A stretch of 20,163 bases of DNA from JBEBSD01 sp040394475 (GTDB lineage Bacteria > Bacteroidota > Bacteroidia > Cytophagales > Spirosomataceae): NCBI GenBank assembly GCA_040394475.1, contig JBEBSD010000099.1:1-20163 (forward strand), given 5' to 3'. Of this stretch, positions 1 through 8,305 are shown in pieces. Within the stretch, counting starts at the first letter, position 1, and each line of letters begins with the position of its first letter. Both the position numbers and the translations under genes were made by a program. The notes beneath the pieces are model-generated. The model saw only the letters and a list, made by a program, of their open reading frames with translations, did no database searches and was not told the DNA's origin.

Positions 1-52
1 TCGTTAACGGATGTCACCCCTTCGGGGCTTATCCCGGTCGTTAGCGGATGTC
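1..52. repeat. 15-bp direct repeat pair around a small hairpin
   Basis: The 15-mer at 1-15 recurs at 38-52 with one difference (TCGTTAACGGATGTC versus TCGTTAGCGGATGTC). Between them lies the perfect hairpin CCCC-TTC-GGGG at 17-27. The first copy begins at the window edge, so further copies could lie upstream. This resembles a short interspersed intergenic repeat; its function is unknown. Confidence 0.5.
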
Positions 53-114
53 GGGATGTTGCAGCGCTTTGCTGAAAAGGCAGACTCTTTGGGGCTTGGT
101 GATGCGAAAAGTAA

Positions 115-200
115 GATGCGCTAAAACCTGGAAAATGAAGGATAGCTAATTGGTTGCGTTTACTATTTTCGCTATCTTTAATTCCAGGTTTTTCCGCATT
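115..200. repeat. Imperfect 19-bp inverted repeat enclosing a nested stem
   Basis: Positions 115-133 and 182-200 are inverted copies matching at 16 of 19 positions, with an uninterrupted 11-bp core (123-133 against 182-192). Inside lies a second inverted pair, GATAGC at 141-146 and GCTATC at 171-176. The two arms are 48 bases apart, so the transcript could fold into a long two-part stem-loop. It could be an intergenic repeat, a cruciform, a leader structure or an atypical terminator of the gene upstream of the window. Confidence 0.5.
154..180 (+). promoter_or_regulatory. Possible Bacteroidota-type promoter
   Basis: TTG at 154-156 and TATCTTTA at 173-180 approximate the Bacteroidota -33 (TTTG) and -7 (TAnnTTTG) elements at a workable spacing. 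The predicted transcription start near 187 would leave a leader of about 175 bases before the glycosyltransferase. The -7 copy ends in A instead of G and overlaps the inner stem of the inverted repeat, so the call is weak. Confidence 0.25.
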
Positions 201-286
201 TCCGGGAATCGGGACCATTCGTAGCAATCAGCAGGTCATGGGCCATTCGATTCGTCGTGCCCGCGAGGGCTGTTCTCTGTATGGAT

Positions 287-346
287 CTGTATGCCGATAG
301 CCGATTTCTGAAAGCTGATTTCCGATAGCCGATTTCCGATAGCCGA
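287..346. repeat. 14-bp tandem repeat, about four copies
   Basis: Units at 287-300, 301-314, 315-328 and 329-342 follow the consensus CYGATTTCCGATAG, and the first four bases of a fifth unit lie at 343-346. The first two copies are diverged and the last two differ at one base. The array ends 17 bases before the glycosyltransferase start codon, so it sits in that gene's leader or promoter region. Copy-number change here could alter expression; that is inference. Confidence 0.7.
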
Positions 347-363
347 CAACTATTCCACTATAC

Positions 364-1605
364 ATGCACATTCTCTTAATTCATCAGTTTTTCCTCAAAG
401 AGGGCGAAGGCGGCGGGACTCGCTGGAATGAGTTTACCCGTATCTGGAGGAAGGCCGGCCACGAAATTACCGTATTGGCGGGTGACAGGCATTATCTGAG
501 CAGCGAAGCGGGCACGGCCGCAACAGCGTTCGTACGAAAAGAACGCAATAGAGACGGGGTCACGATCTTCCGCTGCTATACCCCTGCGGGATACAACAAG
601 GACTTTTGGCGGAGAGGATGGGGTTACCTGGCCTTCCTTGGTTCGGGTTTCTGGGCCGGATTACGGTATACCCGCGCCGTTGACCTAGTCATCGCCACCT
701 CCCCGCCCTTACTGGCCGGCATCCCGGCCTGGCTGCTCTCCCGGTGGAAACGGGTGCCGCTGGTCTTTGAAATCCGGGATCTCTGGCCCAGGTCCGCAAT
801 CGAACTGGGGATCGTATCGCATCCTGTCCTTATCCAACTGGCCCGCGGCCTTGAAAAGCAGCTTTATAAACGGGCGGCATTGCTGGTCGTCCTTACGCCG
901 GCTTTCCGGCAGCTATTGATCCAAGAGCAGAAAATTCCACACAAGAAGATCCTGTACATTCCCAATTCCGCAGATTTCGGGCTCGTATCCCTTGCCGGCC
1001 GGCATTTTAACGCCGTCGCCTTCCGGAAATCCCTGAACCTGCACGACCGGTTTGTAATTTGCTATGCAGGCGCCCACGGAGTGGCCAATCACCTGGAACA
1101 GGTGCTGGATGCAGCGGAATTGCTGCGCGACACCCGGGCGGTGTTTTTGTTAATAGGCGACGGGATGCAAAAACCTTCGCTTATCCGGAGTGCCGACCGG
1201 CGCAAGCTATCCAATGTCCTTTTTATCGATCCTGTCCCCAAACCCGCTATTTTCCGCTACATACTCGCGTCAGACGCCGGGCTGGCCGTCCTCAAAAAAG
1301 CGGCAATTTTCAAAACCGTCTATTCCAATAAAACATTTGATTATTTTGCCTGTAAAAAACCGGTATTCGTAGCCATCGACGGCATCAGCCGGTCGCTCAT
1401 ACAGGATGCAGATGCCGGTGCATACATCATCCCGGAAGCTCCTGATGATTTTGCCGATAAAGTAAACCACTACCTCTCCCGGCCGGAACTGGCCCGGTTG
1501 CAAGGACTTAACGGCTACCGGTTGGCGCGAAACTATTTCGACCGTGAACGGCTTGCCTTCCGATACCTGGCCAACCTGGAGAAACTATTACCTGCATTCC
1601 GGTAA
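364..1605 (+). CDS. GT4-type glycosyltransferase (WbuB-like)
   Basis: This 413-residue protein looks like a GT-B fold sugar transferase of the GT4 family, closest in style to WbuB-type enzymes that add an amino sugar during O-antigen or capsule assembly. The N-terminal donor-side domain begins at once (MHILLIHQFF), with a glycine-rich loop near residues 14-18, ATSPP at 111-115 and the EIRDLWP block at 136-142 that is characteristic of this subgroup. The C-terminal Rossmann domain starts near 230 with YAGAHG, followed by LIGDG at 263-267 and SNKTFDYFACKKPV at 321-334, the nucleotide-sugar binding region. There is no signal peptide; it should act on the cytoplasmic face of the membrane. ATG at 364 is the natural start although no Shine-Dalgarno sequence is visible. 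The same-strand peptidase starts 53 bases downstream. The actual donor and acceptor cannot be read from the sequence. Confidence 0.88.
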   Translation: MHILLIHQFFLKEGEGGGTRWNEFTRIWRKAGHEITVLAGDRHYLSSEAGTAATAFVRKERNRDGVTIFRCYTPAGYNKDFWRRGWGYLAFLGSGFWAGLRYTRAVDLVIATSPPLLAGIPAWLLSRWKRVPLVFEIRDLWPRSAIELGIVSHPVLIQLARGLEKQLYKRAALLVVLTPAFRQLLIQEQKIPHKKILYIPNSADFGLVSLAGRHFNAVAFRKSLNLHDRFVICYAGAHGVANHLEQVLDAAELLRDTRAVFLLIGDGMQKPSLIRSADRRKLSNVLFIDPVPKPAIFRYILASDAGLAVLKKAAIFKTVYSNKTFDYFACKKPVFVAIDGISRSLIQDADAGAYIIPEAPDDFADKVNHYLSRPELARLQGLNGYRLARNYFDRERLAFRYLANLEKLLPAFR

Positions 1606-1658
1606 AACAAACCGTTTAAACTGTTACTTTTATTCACCATTAATCATCTTTCACCCTT

Positions 1659-4463
1659 ATGATCAGACGAGCGTTAGCGAAGACCGGCATCGGGATACTC
1701 CTCTTCCTCTGTTGCTATACACCCCGGGCACTGGCCCAGGAAATACCGGTAGACCCAAATGTTAAAATCGGGAAACTAAGCAACGGCCTCACTTATTATA
1801 TCCGGCAGAACACGGAACCCAAAAAAAGAGCTGAGCTACGGCTGGTCGTAAAGGCAGGATCCATTCTTGAAACGGATTCTCAACAGGGACTGGCCCATTT
1901 TATGGAGCATATGAACTTCAACGGGACGGTCAATTTCCCTAAAAACGAACTGGTAAACTTCCTGCAAAAGGCAGGTGTGAAATTCGGGGCCGACCTCAAT
2001 GCCTATACCGGATTCAATGAGACCGTGTACATGCTCCCTATTCCCACCGATTCGGCAGGTTTGCTCGAAACAGGGTTACAGGTACTGGAAGACTGGGCAC
2101 ATGGGGCTTTACTGGATCCCGCGGAAATCGACAAAGAGCGGGGAGTAGTGCTGGAAGAATCGCGTATGGGACGCGGCGCGCGTCAGCGGATGCAGGATCA
2201 GTACTTCAAAATGATCCTCAATCACTCCCGTTACGCCGAGCGCTTACCGATCGGGAAAGATTCCATTATCCGGAATTTCCAACCCGAAACACTCCAGGCA
2301 TTCTATAAAGACTGGTACCGGCCCGATCTGATGGCAGTACTTGCTGTGGGCGATTTCGATCCCGTGGCCGTAGAGCAGCTGATACAGGAAAAATTCAGCC
2401 GTATTCCCCCCGCGGAGAACTCCAAACCACGGGAAACCTACAACATCCCGCTTGACGGTTCCAACAAGGTGGCGATTGTAACGGATTCCGAGTACCCGCA
2501 AAACCTCGTTCAGGTAATTTATCAGCTTCCTCAAAAGAAAGAAAAAACCCTGGCCGACGTTCGTACCACGATCTCCCGGCAATTGTTCAACCAGATGATG
2601 GGGCAGCGGATGTCTGAACTGACCCAAAAGGCCGACCCTCCGTTCCTGGTGGGTTTCAGCAACTACAGCAACTTCCTGGCAGACCTTGATTCGTACACTT
2701 CCCTGGCCCTCGCCAAAGAAACAGAAGGGCTCACTACGGCGCTGGCCACACTGGTACAGGAAAATGAACGGGTCCGGAAATACGGGTTTACGGCAAGCGA
2801 GCTGGAGCGGACCAAACAAAACTTTCAGCACCATGTGGAACGTGCCTATAAAGAACGTGACAAGTCACAATCGGCGCAATTCGTCACAGCCTATACCGAT
2901 CATTTCCTGCTTGATAAATCCATCATGGGGATTGAAAACTATTTCGCCGTTGCCACTAAAACCTTACCGGAGATCAGCTTGGAAGAGGTTAACCAGCTGG
3001 CACAGGAATTTATGAGCGATCAGAACATTGCGGTGGTAGTCATGGCCCCGGAATCCGGAAAGGCAAAGCTCCCTTCGGAAAAAGAAATCCTGGATTTGCT
3101 GGCGACGACCGGCAAGGAGGTCACCCCGTATGAAGACAATGTGTCGGACCAGCCCCTGTTGAGCCAGCCTCCGGATGGAACACCGGTCATCGAAAAAATC
3201 ACCGACAAGCAGACGGATATCACCGAATTGATCCTGGGCAACGGAACCCGGGTATACCTGAAGCCCACCGATTTCAAAAACGATCAGATCCTGTTCAGGG
3301 CGACAAGCCCCGGGGGGATTTCGCTTCACCAGCAGGAGTGGTTTTCCGCACAGTTTGCCAGTTACCTGATCGCGTCGGGCGGTGTCGGCCCGTTTGATAA
3401 CACCCAGCTGCAAAAATACCTGACGGGAAAAACCGTGAGCGTCCGGCCGTTCATCGGCACCCTTACCGAAGGCTTTAACGGCAGCACAACTCCTAAAGAC
3501 CTGGAGACAGCGCTTCAGCTGATGTATGCGTATTTCAACACCCCCCGGAAGGATGCCGAAGTGGTACAGGGAATCCTGTCGAGCCAAAAAGCCTTTTTGC
3601 AAAATCAGCAGCAGACGATCACCCCGGAAAAAGTTTTTGCAGACACCCTTAAAGCGCTGGTGACTAATTATCATGTCCTGGCGAAACCGCTGGAAGCAGC
3701 CGATATCGACAAAATAGACCTGGATGAAGCCTACCGGATTTATGCGGACCGGTTTTCAGATGCTTCCGATTTTGTCTTTACGTTTGTCGGCAATTTCGAT
3801 ATTGATACAATTACACCTTTACTGGAAACCTACATCGGAGGGTTGAAGGCAACAGGCAGAAAGGAAACATTCGACTATCCCGCCATCCGTCCGGTAGCCG
3901 GACATCTAGAGAAAACCGTCTTTAAAGGCAGGGAGCCCAAAAGCATGGTGAGCATGTACTTCAGCGGGGACTACCACTACTCCCTGGAAAACAATGTACA
4001 ACTGGATGCACTGGGCGATATCCTGCAGATCAAGCTCATCGAAGCGTTGCGGGAAGAAGAAAGCGGCGTTTACGGCGTAGGGGTTTCCATGAATTACCAC
4101 AAATTCCCCGGCGAGCAGTATAACCTTTCCATATCGTTCGGCTGTGCACCGGAAAACGTGGACAAACTCATCCAACGGACCCTGGCTGAAATCAAGACCA
4201 TCAAGGAGCAGGGAGCAGATCCTTCGGATATTGGAAAATTCGTAGCGGAATCACGCCGTAAACTGGAAGTTGCCACACAGACGAACTCCTTTTGGCTGCA
4301 CTACATTGACACCGCCGTTTTCCAGGAGGAACCGCTGCACCAGCTTTATGAGGAGCAAACCCTCTGGGAAAAGGTCACACCTCAGTCGACTCAGGAAACC
4401 TGCAGTACTTACCTCAATGAAAATCAATACATCCGGCTCGTTTTAAAACCGGAACACCAGTGA
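1659..4463 (+). CDS. Secreted M16 family zinc metallopeptidase (insulinase/pitrilysin type)
   Basis: This 934-residue protein is a full-length, two-half M16 peptidase. A signal peptide covers roughly residues 1-26 (basic start, hydrophobic core IGILLFLCCY, then ALAQ), so it is exported to the periplasm or outer membrane. The inverted zinc motif HFMEH lies at 80-84 (ligands His80 and His84, catalytic Glu83). The third ligand is Glu160 in KERGVVLEE, 76 residues after the second His, which is the spacing expected for active members. Further M16 domains follow, including a degenerate C-terminal half (from about residue 520) without a second HxxEH, as usual for the single-chain form. A processing or peptide-degrading role in the cell envelope is likely; the substrate is unknown. 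It converges on eboF with only 20 bases between the stop codons, with no obvious terminator. Confidence 0.93.
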   Translation: MIRRALAKTGIGILLFLCCYTPRALAQEIPVDPNVKIGKLSNGLTYYIRQNTEPKKRAELRLVVKAGSILETDSQQGLAHFMEHMNFNGTVNFPKNELVNFLQKAGVKFGADLNAYTGFNETVYMLPIPTDSAGLLETGLQVLEDWAHGALLDPAEIDKERGVVLEESRMGRGARQRMQDQYFKMILNHSRYAERLPIGKDSIIRNFQPETLQAFYKDWYRPDLMAVLAVGDFDPVAVEQLIQEKFSRIPPAENSKPRETYNIPLDGSNKVAIVTDSEYPQNLVQVIYQLPQKKEKTLADVRTTISRQLFNQMMGQRMSELTQKADPPFLVGFSNYSNFLADLDSYTSLALAKETEGLTTALATLVQENERVRKYGFTASELERTKQNFQHHVERAYKERDKSQSAQFVTAYTDHFLLDKSIMGIENYFAVATKTLPEISLEEVNQLAQEFMSDQNIAVVVMAPESGKAKLPSEKEILDLLATTGKEVTPYEDNVSDQPLLSQPPDGTPVIEKITDKQTDITELILGNGTRVYLKPTDFKNDQILFRATSPGGISLHQQEWFSAQFASYLIASGGVGPFDNTQLQKYLTGKTVSVRPFIGTLTEGFNGSTTPKDLETALQLMYAYFNTPRKDAEVVQGILSSQKAFLQNQQQTITPEKVFADTLKALVTNYHVLAKPLEAADIDKIDLDEAYRIYADRFSDASDFVFTFVGNFDIDTITPLLETYIGGLKATGRKETFDYPAIRPVAGHLEKTVFKGREPKSMVSMYFSGDYHYSLENNVQLDALGDILQIKLIEALREEESGVYGVGVSMNYHKFPGEQYNLSISFGCAPENVDKLIQRTLAEIKTIKEQGADPSDIGKFVAESRRKLEVATQTNSFWLHYIDTAVFQEEPLHQLYEEQTLWEKVTPQSTQETCSTYLNENQYIRLVLKPEHQ

Positions 4464-4483
4464 CACCTATTCGTCGGACGTGA

Positions 4484-5857
4484 TCACCGGGCGACTGTCA
4501 AATGCTCCCAGATCACGTCATACACATCGACGGCCTCCAGTTCTTCTTTACCGGCAGGTTGGTCGGTGATGCACACCGGGTAATATTCCTTTCCGGGATT
4601 AACAGCCCCATGCGAGCCTTTTACCAGGTGCGCATCGAAAGGGATCAGGTCCATCAGGTAGCGAAACCCGAGCAGTTTCCTTCCCAGCTTATAGGCTGCC
4701 TTCAGCTTGATGAACGGATTTTTCGGGTCCATAAACATTTCTACCGGATCATAGCCAGGCTTACGGTGAATGTCCACCAGGTGGGCATAATCCGGCGCCC
4801 TGGCATCCTCCAGCCAGTAGTAATACGTAAACCAGCTATCCGTGTTCGCCACCGCCACCAGATCACCGGAACGCTCATGGCCGAGGCCGCAGGCTTCTTG
4901 CCCGGTCTTATCCAGCACGTCTTCGATGCCCGGTACACCCATCAGGAGCGCCTTTACGTTCCCGATCTCGGAGGGATCTTTTACATACACATGCGCCACC
5001 TGGTGGTCGGCCACTGCAAAAGCCCGGGAAGCACCTGCATCCAGCAACTCGTACCAGCGCTCTGTCCGTACGGAAATATAACCTTCTTTTCGCAACACCC
5101 TGTTGATGTCCACCGGGTTTGTAACGGGGTTGATCCCATATTCAGACAACAGCATAATCCGTGCCCCGGCTGCTTCGAAATGGGTGACCAATTGCCGGAC
5201 CAGTTCGTCAATCTCGCCTAATTCCTTACTGATTTTAGTAAAATCGGGACCGAATTTCTGGAGACAATAATCCAGGTGGGGCAGGTAAATCAGGGTAAGC
5301 GTCGGGTCATATTGCTGATCTACTCTGATGGAGGCATCGGCAATCCACTTACTGGATTTAATATTTGCATTGGGTCCCCAGAAATTAAAGAGCGGAAACT
5401 GGCCGAGCGCCGCCTGCAGTTCGTCCCGGAGGGAGGCCGGCTGTGCATAACAATCAGGCGCCTTGACTCCGTCGGCATGATACTGCGGTCGTGGCGTCAG
5501 GGAATAGTCTGCGGTGGAATACATGTTGTACCACCAGAACATTTTGGAAACCGTAAAGGAAGGGTTCTCTTTTCTGGCCCGTTCCCATATTTTTTCTGCC
5601 CGGACGAGGTGGTTGGATTGCTTCCAGAATTTCACTTCCGCATCTTCCCGGTCGTACCATCCGTTTCCGACGATGCCATGTTCGGCAGGCCATTTTCCCG
5701 TCACATAACAACTCTGTGCGGTGGTGGTCACGGCCGGCAGCACCGGTTTAATCCGGGTGAGCGTCCTGTTGCCTGTATATGCCTTCAGAAAAGGAGTGTG
5801 TTCGCCAATAAGGTTGCTGCTCAGTCCGACAATATCGATTACGACGGTTTTGTTCAT
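4484..5857 (-). CDS. eboF: EboF: alkaline-phosphatase/NPP-fold protein of the ebo cluster
   Basis: This is a type I phosphodiesterase/nucleotide pyrophosphatase-fold protein of 457 residues. I chose the ATG at 5857 because it overlaps the TGA of eboE in the frame-sharing sequence ATGA, a typical translational-coupling junction; an upstream in-frame start at 5878 would add seven residues inside eboE. Numbered from 5857, the fold shows Asp8 (VIDIVG), the nucleophile block PAVTTTAQ with Thr44 in the position of the NPP catalytic Thr, YVTGKWPAEHG at 51-61, HLDYCLQKFGP at 194-204, LLSEYGI at 236-242 and GSHG at 414-417. In canonical NPP enzymes the third and fourth of these are DxxxH and SDHG. Here Gln200, Glu239 and Tyr240 take positions normally held by metal ligands, so activity may be altered. 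There is no signal peptide. It is last of the eboDEF unit; context supports the EboF assignment more than sequence alone. Confidence 0.85.
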   Translation of the reverse strand: MNKTVVIDIVGLSSNLIGEHTPFLKAYTGNRTLTRIKPVLPAVTTTAQSCYVTGKWPAEHGIVGNGWYDREDAEVKFWKQSNHLVRAEKIWERARKENPSFTVSKMFWWYNMYSTADYSLTPRPQYHADGVKAPDCYAQPASLRDELQAALGQFPLFNFWGPNANIKSSKWIADASIRVDQQYDPTLTLIYLPHLDYCLQKFGPDFTKISKELGEIDELVRQLVTHFEAAGARIMLLSEYGINPVTNPVDINRVLRKEGYISVRTERWYELLDAGASRAFAVADHQVAHVYVKDPSEIGNVKALLMGVPGIEDVLDKTGQEACGLGHERSGDLVAVANTDSWFTYYYWLEDARAPDYAHLVDIHRKPGYDPVEMFMDPKNPFIKLKAAYKLGRKLLGFRYLMDLIPFDAHLVKGSHGAVNPGKEYYPVCITDQPAGKEELEAVDVYDVIWEHLTVAR

Positions 5858-7050
5858 TTCAATTGATTTTTTACCCAATTCAACTCCCGGACAATGGATT
5901 CGGCGACAGGCAGCTGCATGGCCTCCGGCAATACACCCCAGGTATACGTTTCCACTTCCAGGTAAGGGCTGATAGCATGCTGTTTATGCAGCTCAAGTGT
6001 TTTTACAATTTCGTCCTGGGTCGAGTTCAGCAATCCATACGTTGCGATAAACAACGGCACATGAAAATGGATGCGCCACTCCAGGTGGTCTGAACAGTCG
6101 GCAGCCAGGGCCTGGTCGAGATCCCGGTAATGGCGCAGGGCGCCATTTGCCGTACGTGCCACTACCTGGTGCAGGTAAACCGGTTCATCAAACGATTTCA
6201 GGGCCTCCAGTTTTGCCGCCCGGTCTATTGTCAGGTCTGCCTGCAGTGCTGAGCTCACCTGTATTTTTCCCACCCGGATCCCTGTTTCCAGCAGGCTCGC
6301 AACAATCGTCTCAGGGGTTTCATAACTTACGGCAAAATGACACACATCATAGCAAAGCTGCACGTGTGTCAGGATCGCCTCCCTGGCAGCGGGTTCAGTG
6401 TATCCCAGCGATGCTTTCAGATAGGCAATCCCCATCGGCAGCAATTGCTCACGGTACCAGGCAAAAAAGTCTGCCCCGTTGTCCAGGATGCCATCCGGCT
6501 CCGGCTCAATATCCAGGTGCAGCACCGGGCCGCCGGCTTCCCGGACGGCGATCAGCTCTGCCACTACCTGCAGGATATGCTGCGTTGCTTTTTCCCGGGC
6601 GGCCACCATTTCCGCCGTTGTTTTCCACCAGTACCGATACGACAAAGGAGGTGTTGAAACTCCTCCTTCCATTCCTTCCGGGAGCAATGCAGCCAGGATG
6701 CGGAACAGGCGAAGGGTATACGTCGTACGTTCTTCGGTTGTCCAGTCAGGCGCATGCACCTGGTCTTTGACAAATGCTCCGTGAAAATTTCCGTACGGGA
6801 ATCCGTTCATTGTGAACACATAAAGGTGATTGGCCTCCAGCCAGCGTCGGAACGCTTCAAGCGTGCCGGGTTGTTCCAATTCCAGTGACGCCTCGTGTGC
6901 TAAGCGGAGACCGAGTGCAAACCGTTCTCCGGGTACCAATTGCTCCCGTATGGCGGGCAAATTGGCTTTCAGCTCATTAAAATGATCCTCCCAGGTGACG
7001 CCCGGATGGATGTTGCTGCAATAGGTAAGGTGCCCGAAAGCCGTTTCCAT
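5854..7050 (-). CDS. eboE: EboE: TIM-barrel metabolite-traffic protein of the ebo cluster
   Basis: This 398-residue protein has the look of a xylose-isomerase-like TIM barrel and the signatures I associate with EboE: the opening GHLTYCSNIHPG (residues 6-17), YVFTMNGFPYGNFHG (77-91), STPPLSYRYW (132-141), HLDIEPEPDG (178-187) with acidic residues suited to metal binding, and QLCYDVCHFAV (231-241). EboE members are annotated as metabolite traffic proteins; the chemistry is not established. I chose the ATG at 7050, since the alternative start three codons earlier is TTG. It follows eboD after 49 bases and its TGA overlaps the eboF ATG by four bases (ATGA), so the two are probably translationally coupled. 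No signal peptide is seen, so it should be cytoplasmic. Confidence 0.88.
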   Translation of the reverse strand: METAFGHLTYCSNIHPGVTWEDHFNELKANLPAIREQLVPGERFALGLRLAHEASLELEQPGTLEAFRRWLEANHLYVFTMNGFPYGNFHGAFVKDQVHAPDWTTEERTTYTLRLFRILAALLPEGMEGGVSTPPLSYRYWWKTTAEMVAAREKATQHILQVVAELIAVREAGGPVLHLDIEPEPDGILDNGADFFAWYREQLLPMGIAYLKASLGYTEPAAREAILTHVQLCYDVCHFAVSYETPETIVASLLETGIRVGKIQVSSALQADLTIDRAAKLEALKSFDEPVYLHQVVARTANGALRHYRDLDQALAADCSDHLEWRIHFHVPLFIATYGLLNSTQDEIVKTLELHKQHAISPYLEVETYTWGVLPEAMQLPVAESIVRELNWVKNQLK

Positions 7051-7099
7051 GGTATACAATTAGGGAATAGGATGGGGAATGGGTTCAAGGTTCGCGAAC

Positions 7100-8275
7100 T
7101 CACAATTCATAAGTTGCAACCTGCGCCGTTTTCAGGTAATCTACCGACTCCCTGATGAGGTCGTCATCCATTTCATGTACCTCGACACCTTTTCCAAGCG
7201 CTTCCAGCAACATAATGGTCAGTCTGCCTCCCAGGTGTTCCCGAAACTCCTGCAGCCCTGTGATCAGGTTGATTTTATTCTGCTCTGCCAATTTGGGATG
7301 AAAAAGTTCAAAACCGAGCACATGGAATACCTGCAGGATCCGTTTCACATCCGCTTCCGCGATCAACCCTTTTTTCATCGAATAAATACTATCCAGGGCA
7401 ATACCGATAGCCACAGCTTCTCCGTGACGAATTTCAAACTGTGTGAGGTATTCGAGTTTGTGGGCCGCCCAGTGTCCGAAATCCAGGGGCCTGGAGGAGC
7501 CGAACTCAAAGGGATCTCCGCTGCGGATATGGTGCAGGTGCATATCCGCACACCGCGGGACCAGGTAGGCCATGGCTTCCGGATCCCTTTCGGCCAGCCG
7601 CTGCGCGTGGGCTTCTATCCATTCAAAAAAGGCTACATCCTTAATCAGCGCTACTTTCAGCGCCTCCGAAATCCCCGAACGCCAGTCCCGATCATCCAGG
7701 GTGGTTAAAAAGTCCCCGTCATTGATCACGGCGACAGGGGGCACGAAGGTTCCCAGGAAGTTCTTTTTCCCTTTATAATTCACACTGTTCTTCACTCCCA
7801 CCCCTGAATCGTTCTGGGAGAGGACCGTCGTAGGAATGCGGATATGCCGGACACCCCGGTGCGAGACGGCCGCGGCATAACCAGCCATATCCAGCACGGC
7901 CCCGCCGCCGATCGCAATCAGGTAGGAATGCCGGTCAATCGCGAACCGGTCTACCGCTTCTACGACTTCCTCCCAATAGGCCGGATCGTTTTTAACCCGC
8001 TCCCCTCCGGGTACGATCACCCATTCAGGGATGAGCGTCACAATTTCCTGAAGTGATTGGAAATAAGCCTGTATTGCCGCCGGCAGCCGGGGGTGAAAAG
8101 CCAGGAAGCCTTCATCTATTACGATCAACGCTTTCCCGAGATAATTTTCACGCTGCTCTTTTTTGAAAAAATCCGCCAGCAACTGGTTTTCTTTCGAAAA
8201 CAACTCCTTTGTAAAGTAAACGTTGTATTGGTACGGAACCTGGAACGTTTGGGTTAAGATGTGCATACTATCCAT
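7100..8275 (-). CDS. eboD: EboD: 3-dehydroquinate synthase-like protein of the ebo cluster
   Basis: This protein of about 391 residues belongs to the dehydroquinate synthase/sugar-phosphate cyclase superfamily. Counted from the ATG at 8275 it has the NAD-binding loop GGGAVLDMAG (123-132), IPTTVLSQNDSGVGVKNSVN (147-166), the SGISEALKVA block with putative zinc ligand Glu204, and His268 (in GHWAAHKLE) and His284 (in RHGEAVAIG) as the remaining metal ligands. The residues needed for a metal- and NAD-dependent cyclase therefore look intact. The ebo context (eboE and eboF directly downstream, eboC upstream) argues against a plain shikimate-pathway aroB. Start choice is uncertain: TTG at 8305, ATG at 8275 and ATG at 8266 are in frame. 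A -7-like element lies at 8365-8372, giving a leader of about 80 bases. Whether the substrate is a C7 sugar phosphate or something else is unknown. Confidence 0.87.
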   Translation of the reverse strand: MDSMHILTQTFQVPYQYNVYFTKELFSKENQLLADFFKKEQRENYLGKALIVIDEGFLAFHPRLPAAIQAYFQSLQEIVTLIPEWVIVPGGERVKNDPAYWEEVVEAVDRFAIDRHSYLIAIGGGAVLDMAGYAAAVSHRGVRHIRIPTTVLSQNDSGVGVKNSVNYKGKKNFLGTFVPPVAVINDGDFLTTLDDRDWRSGISEALKVALIKDVAFFEWIEAHAQRLAERDPEAMAYLVPRCADMHLHHIRSGDPFEFGSSRPLDFGHWAAHKLEYLTQFEIRHGEAVAIGIALDSIYSMKKGLIAEADVKRILQVFHVLGFELFHPKLAEQNKINLITGLQEFREHLGGRLTIMLLEALGKGVEVHEMDDDLIRESVDYLKTAQVATYEL

Positions 8276-8305
8276 TACTGAATCCCGATACAATAATCGC
8301 TGCAA

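Larger units (their letters stand above)
1..363. other. Non-coding, repeat-rich region before the glycosyltransferase
   Basis: I see no convincing ORF in these 363 bases. The stretch contains a 15-bp direct repeat pair, two tight hairpins (CCCC-TTC-GGGG at 17-27 and GCCC-GCGA-GGGC at 259-270, the latter with a GNRA-type loop), an imperfect 19-bp inverted repeat and a 14-bp tandem repeat. The main repeats are listed separately. The upstream gene lies outside the window, so part of this may be its 3' untranslated region. Confidence 0.6.

Noticed and set aside
287..346. CRISPR array
   Set aside because: The 14-bp units are directly adjacent, without spacers, and no cas gene is present.
2964..3674. 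Minus-strand open frame of 236 codons opposite the M16 peptidase
   Set aside because: Antisense to a well-supported peptidase; Cys, Arg and Phe-rich translation typical of shadows.
4502..5221. Plus-strand open frame of 239 codons opposite eboF
   Set aside because: Shadow of eboF; composition rich in His, Arg and Gln, and no family features.
7100..8275. Calling the dehydroquinate-synthase-like gene aroB
   Set aside because: No other shikimate genes nearby, and it sits directly before eboE and eboF, so EboD fits better.
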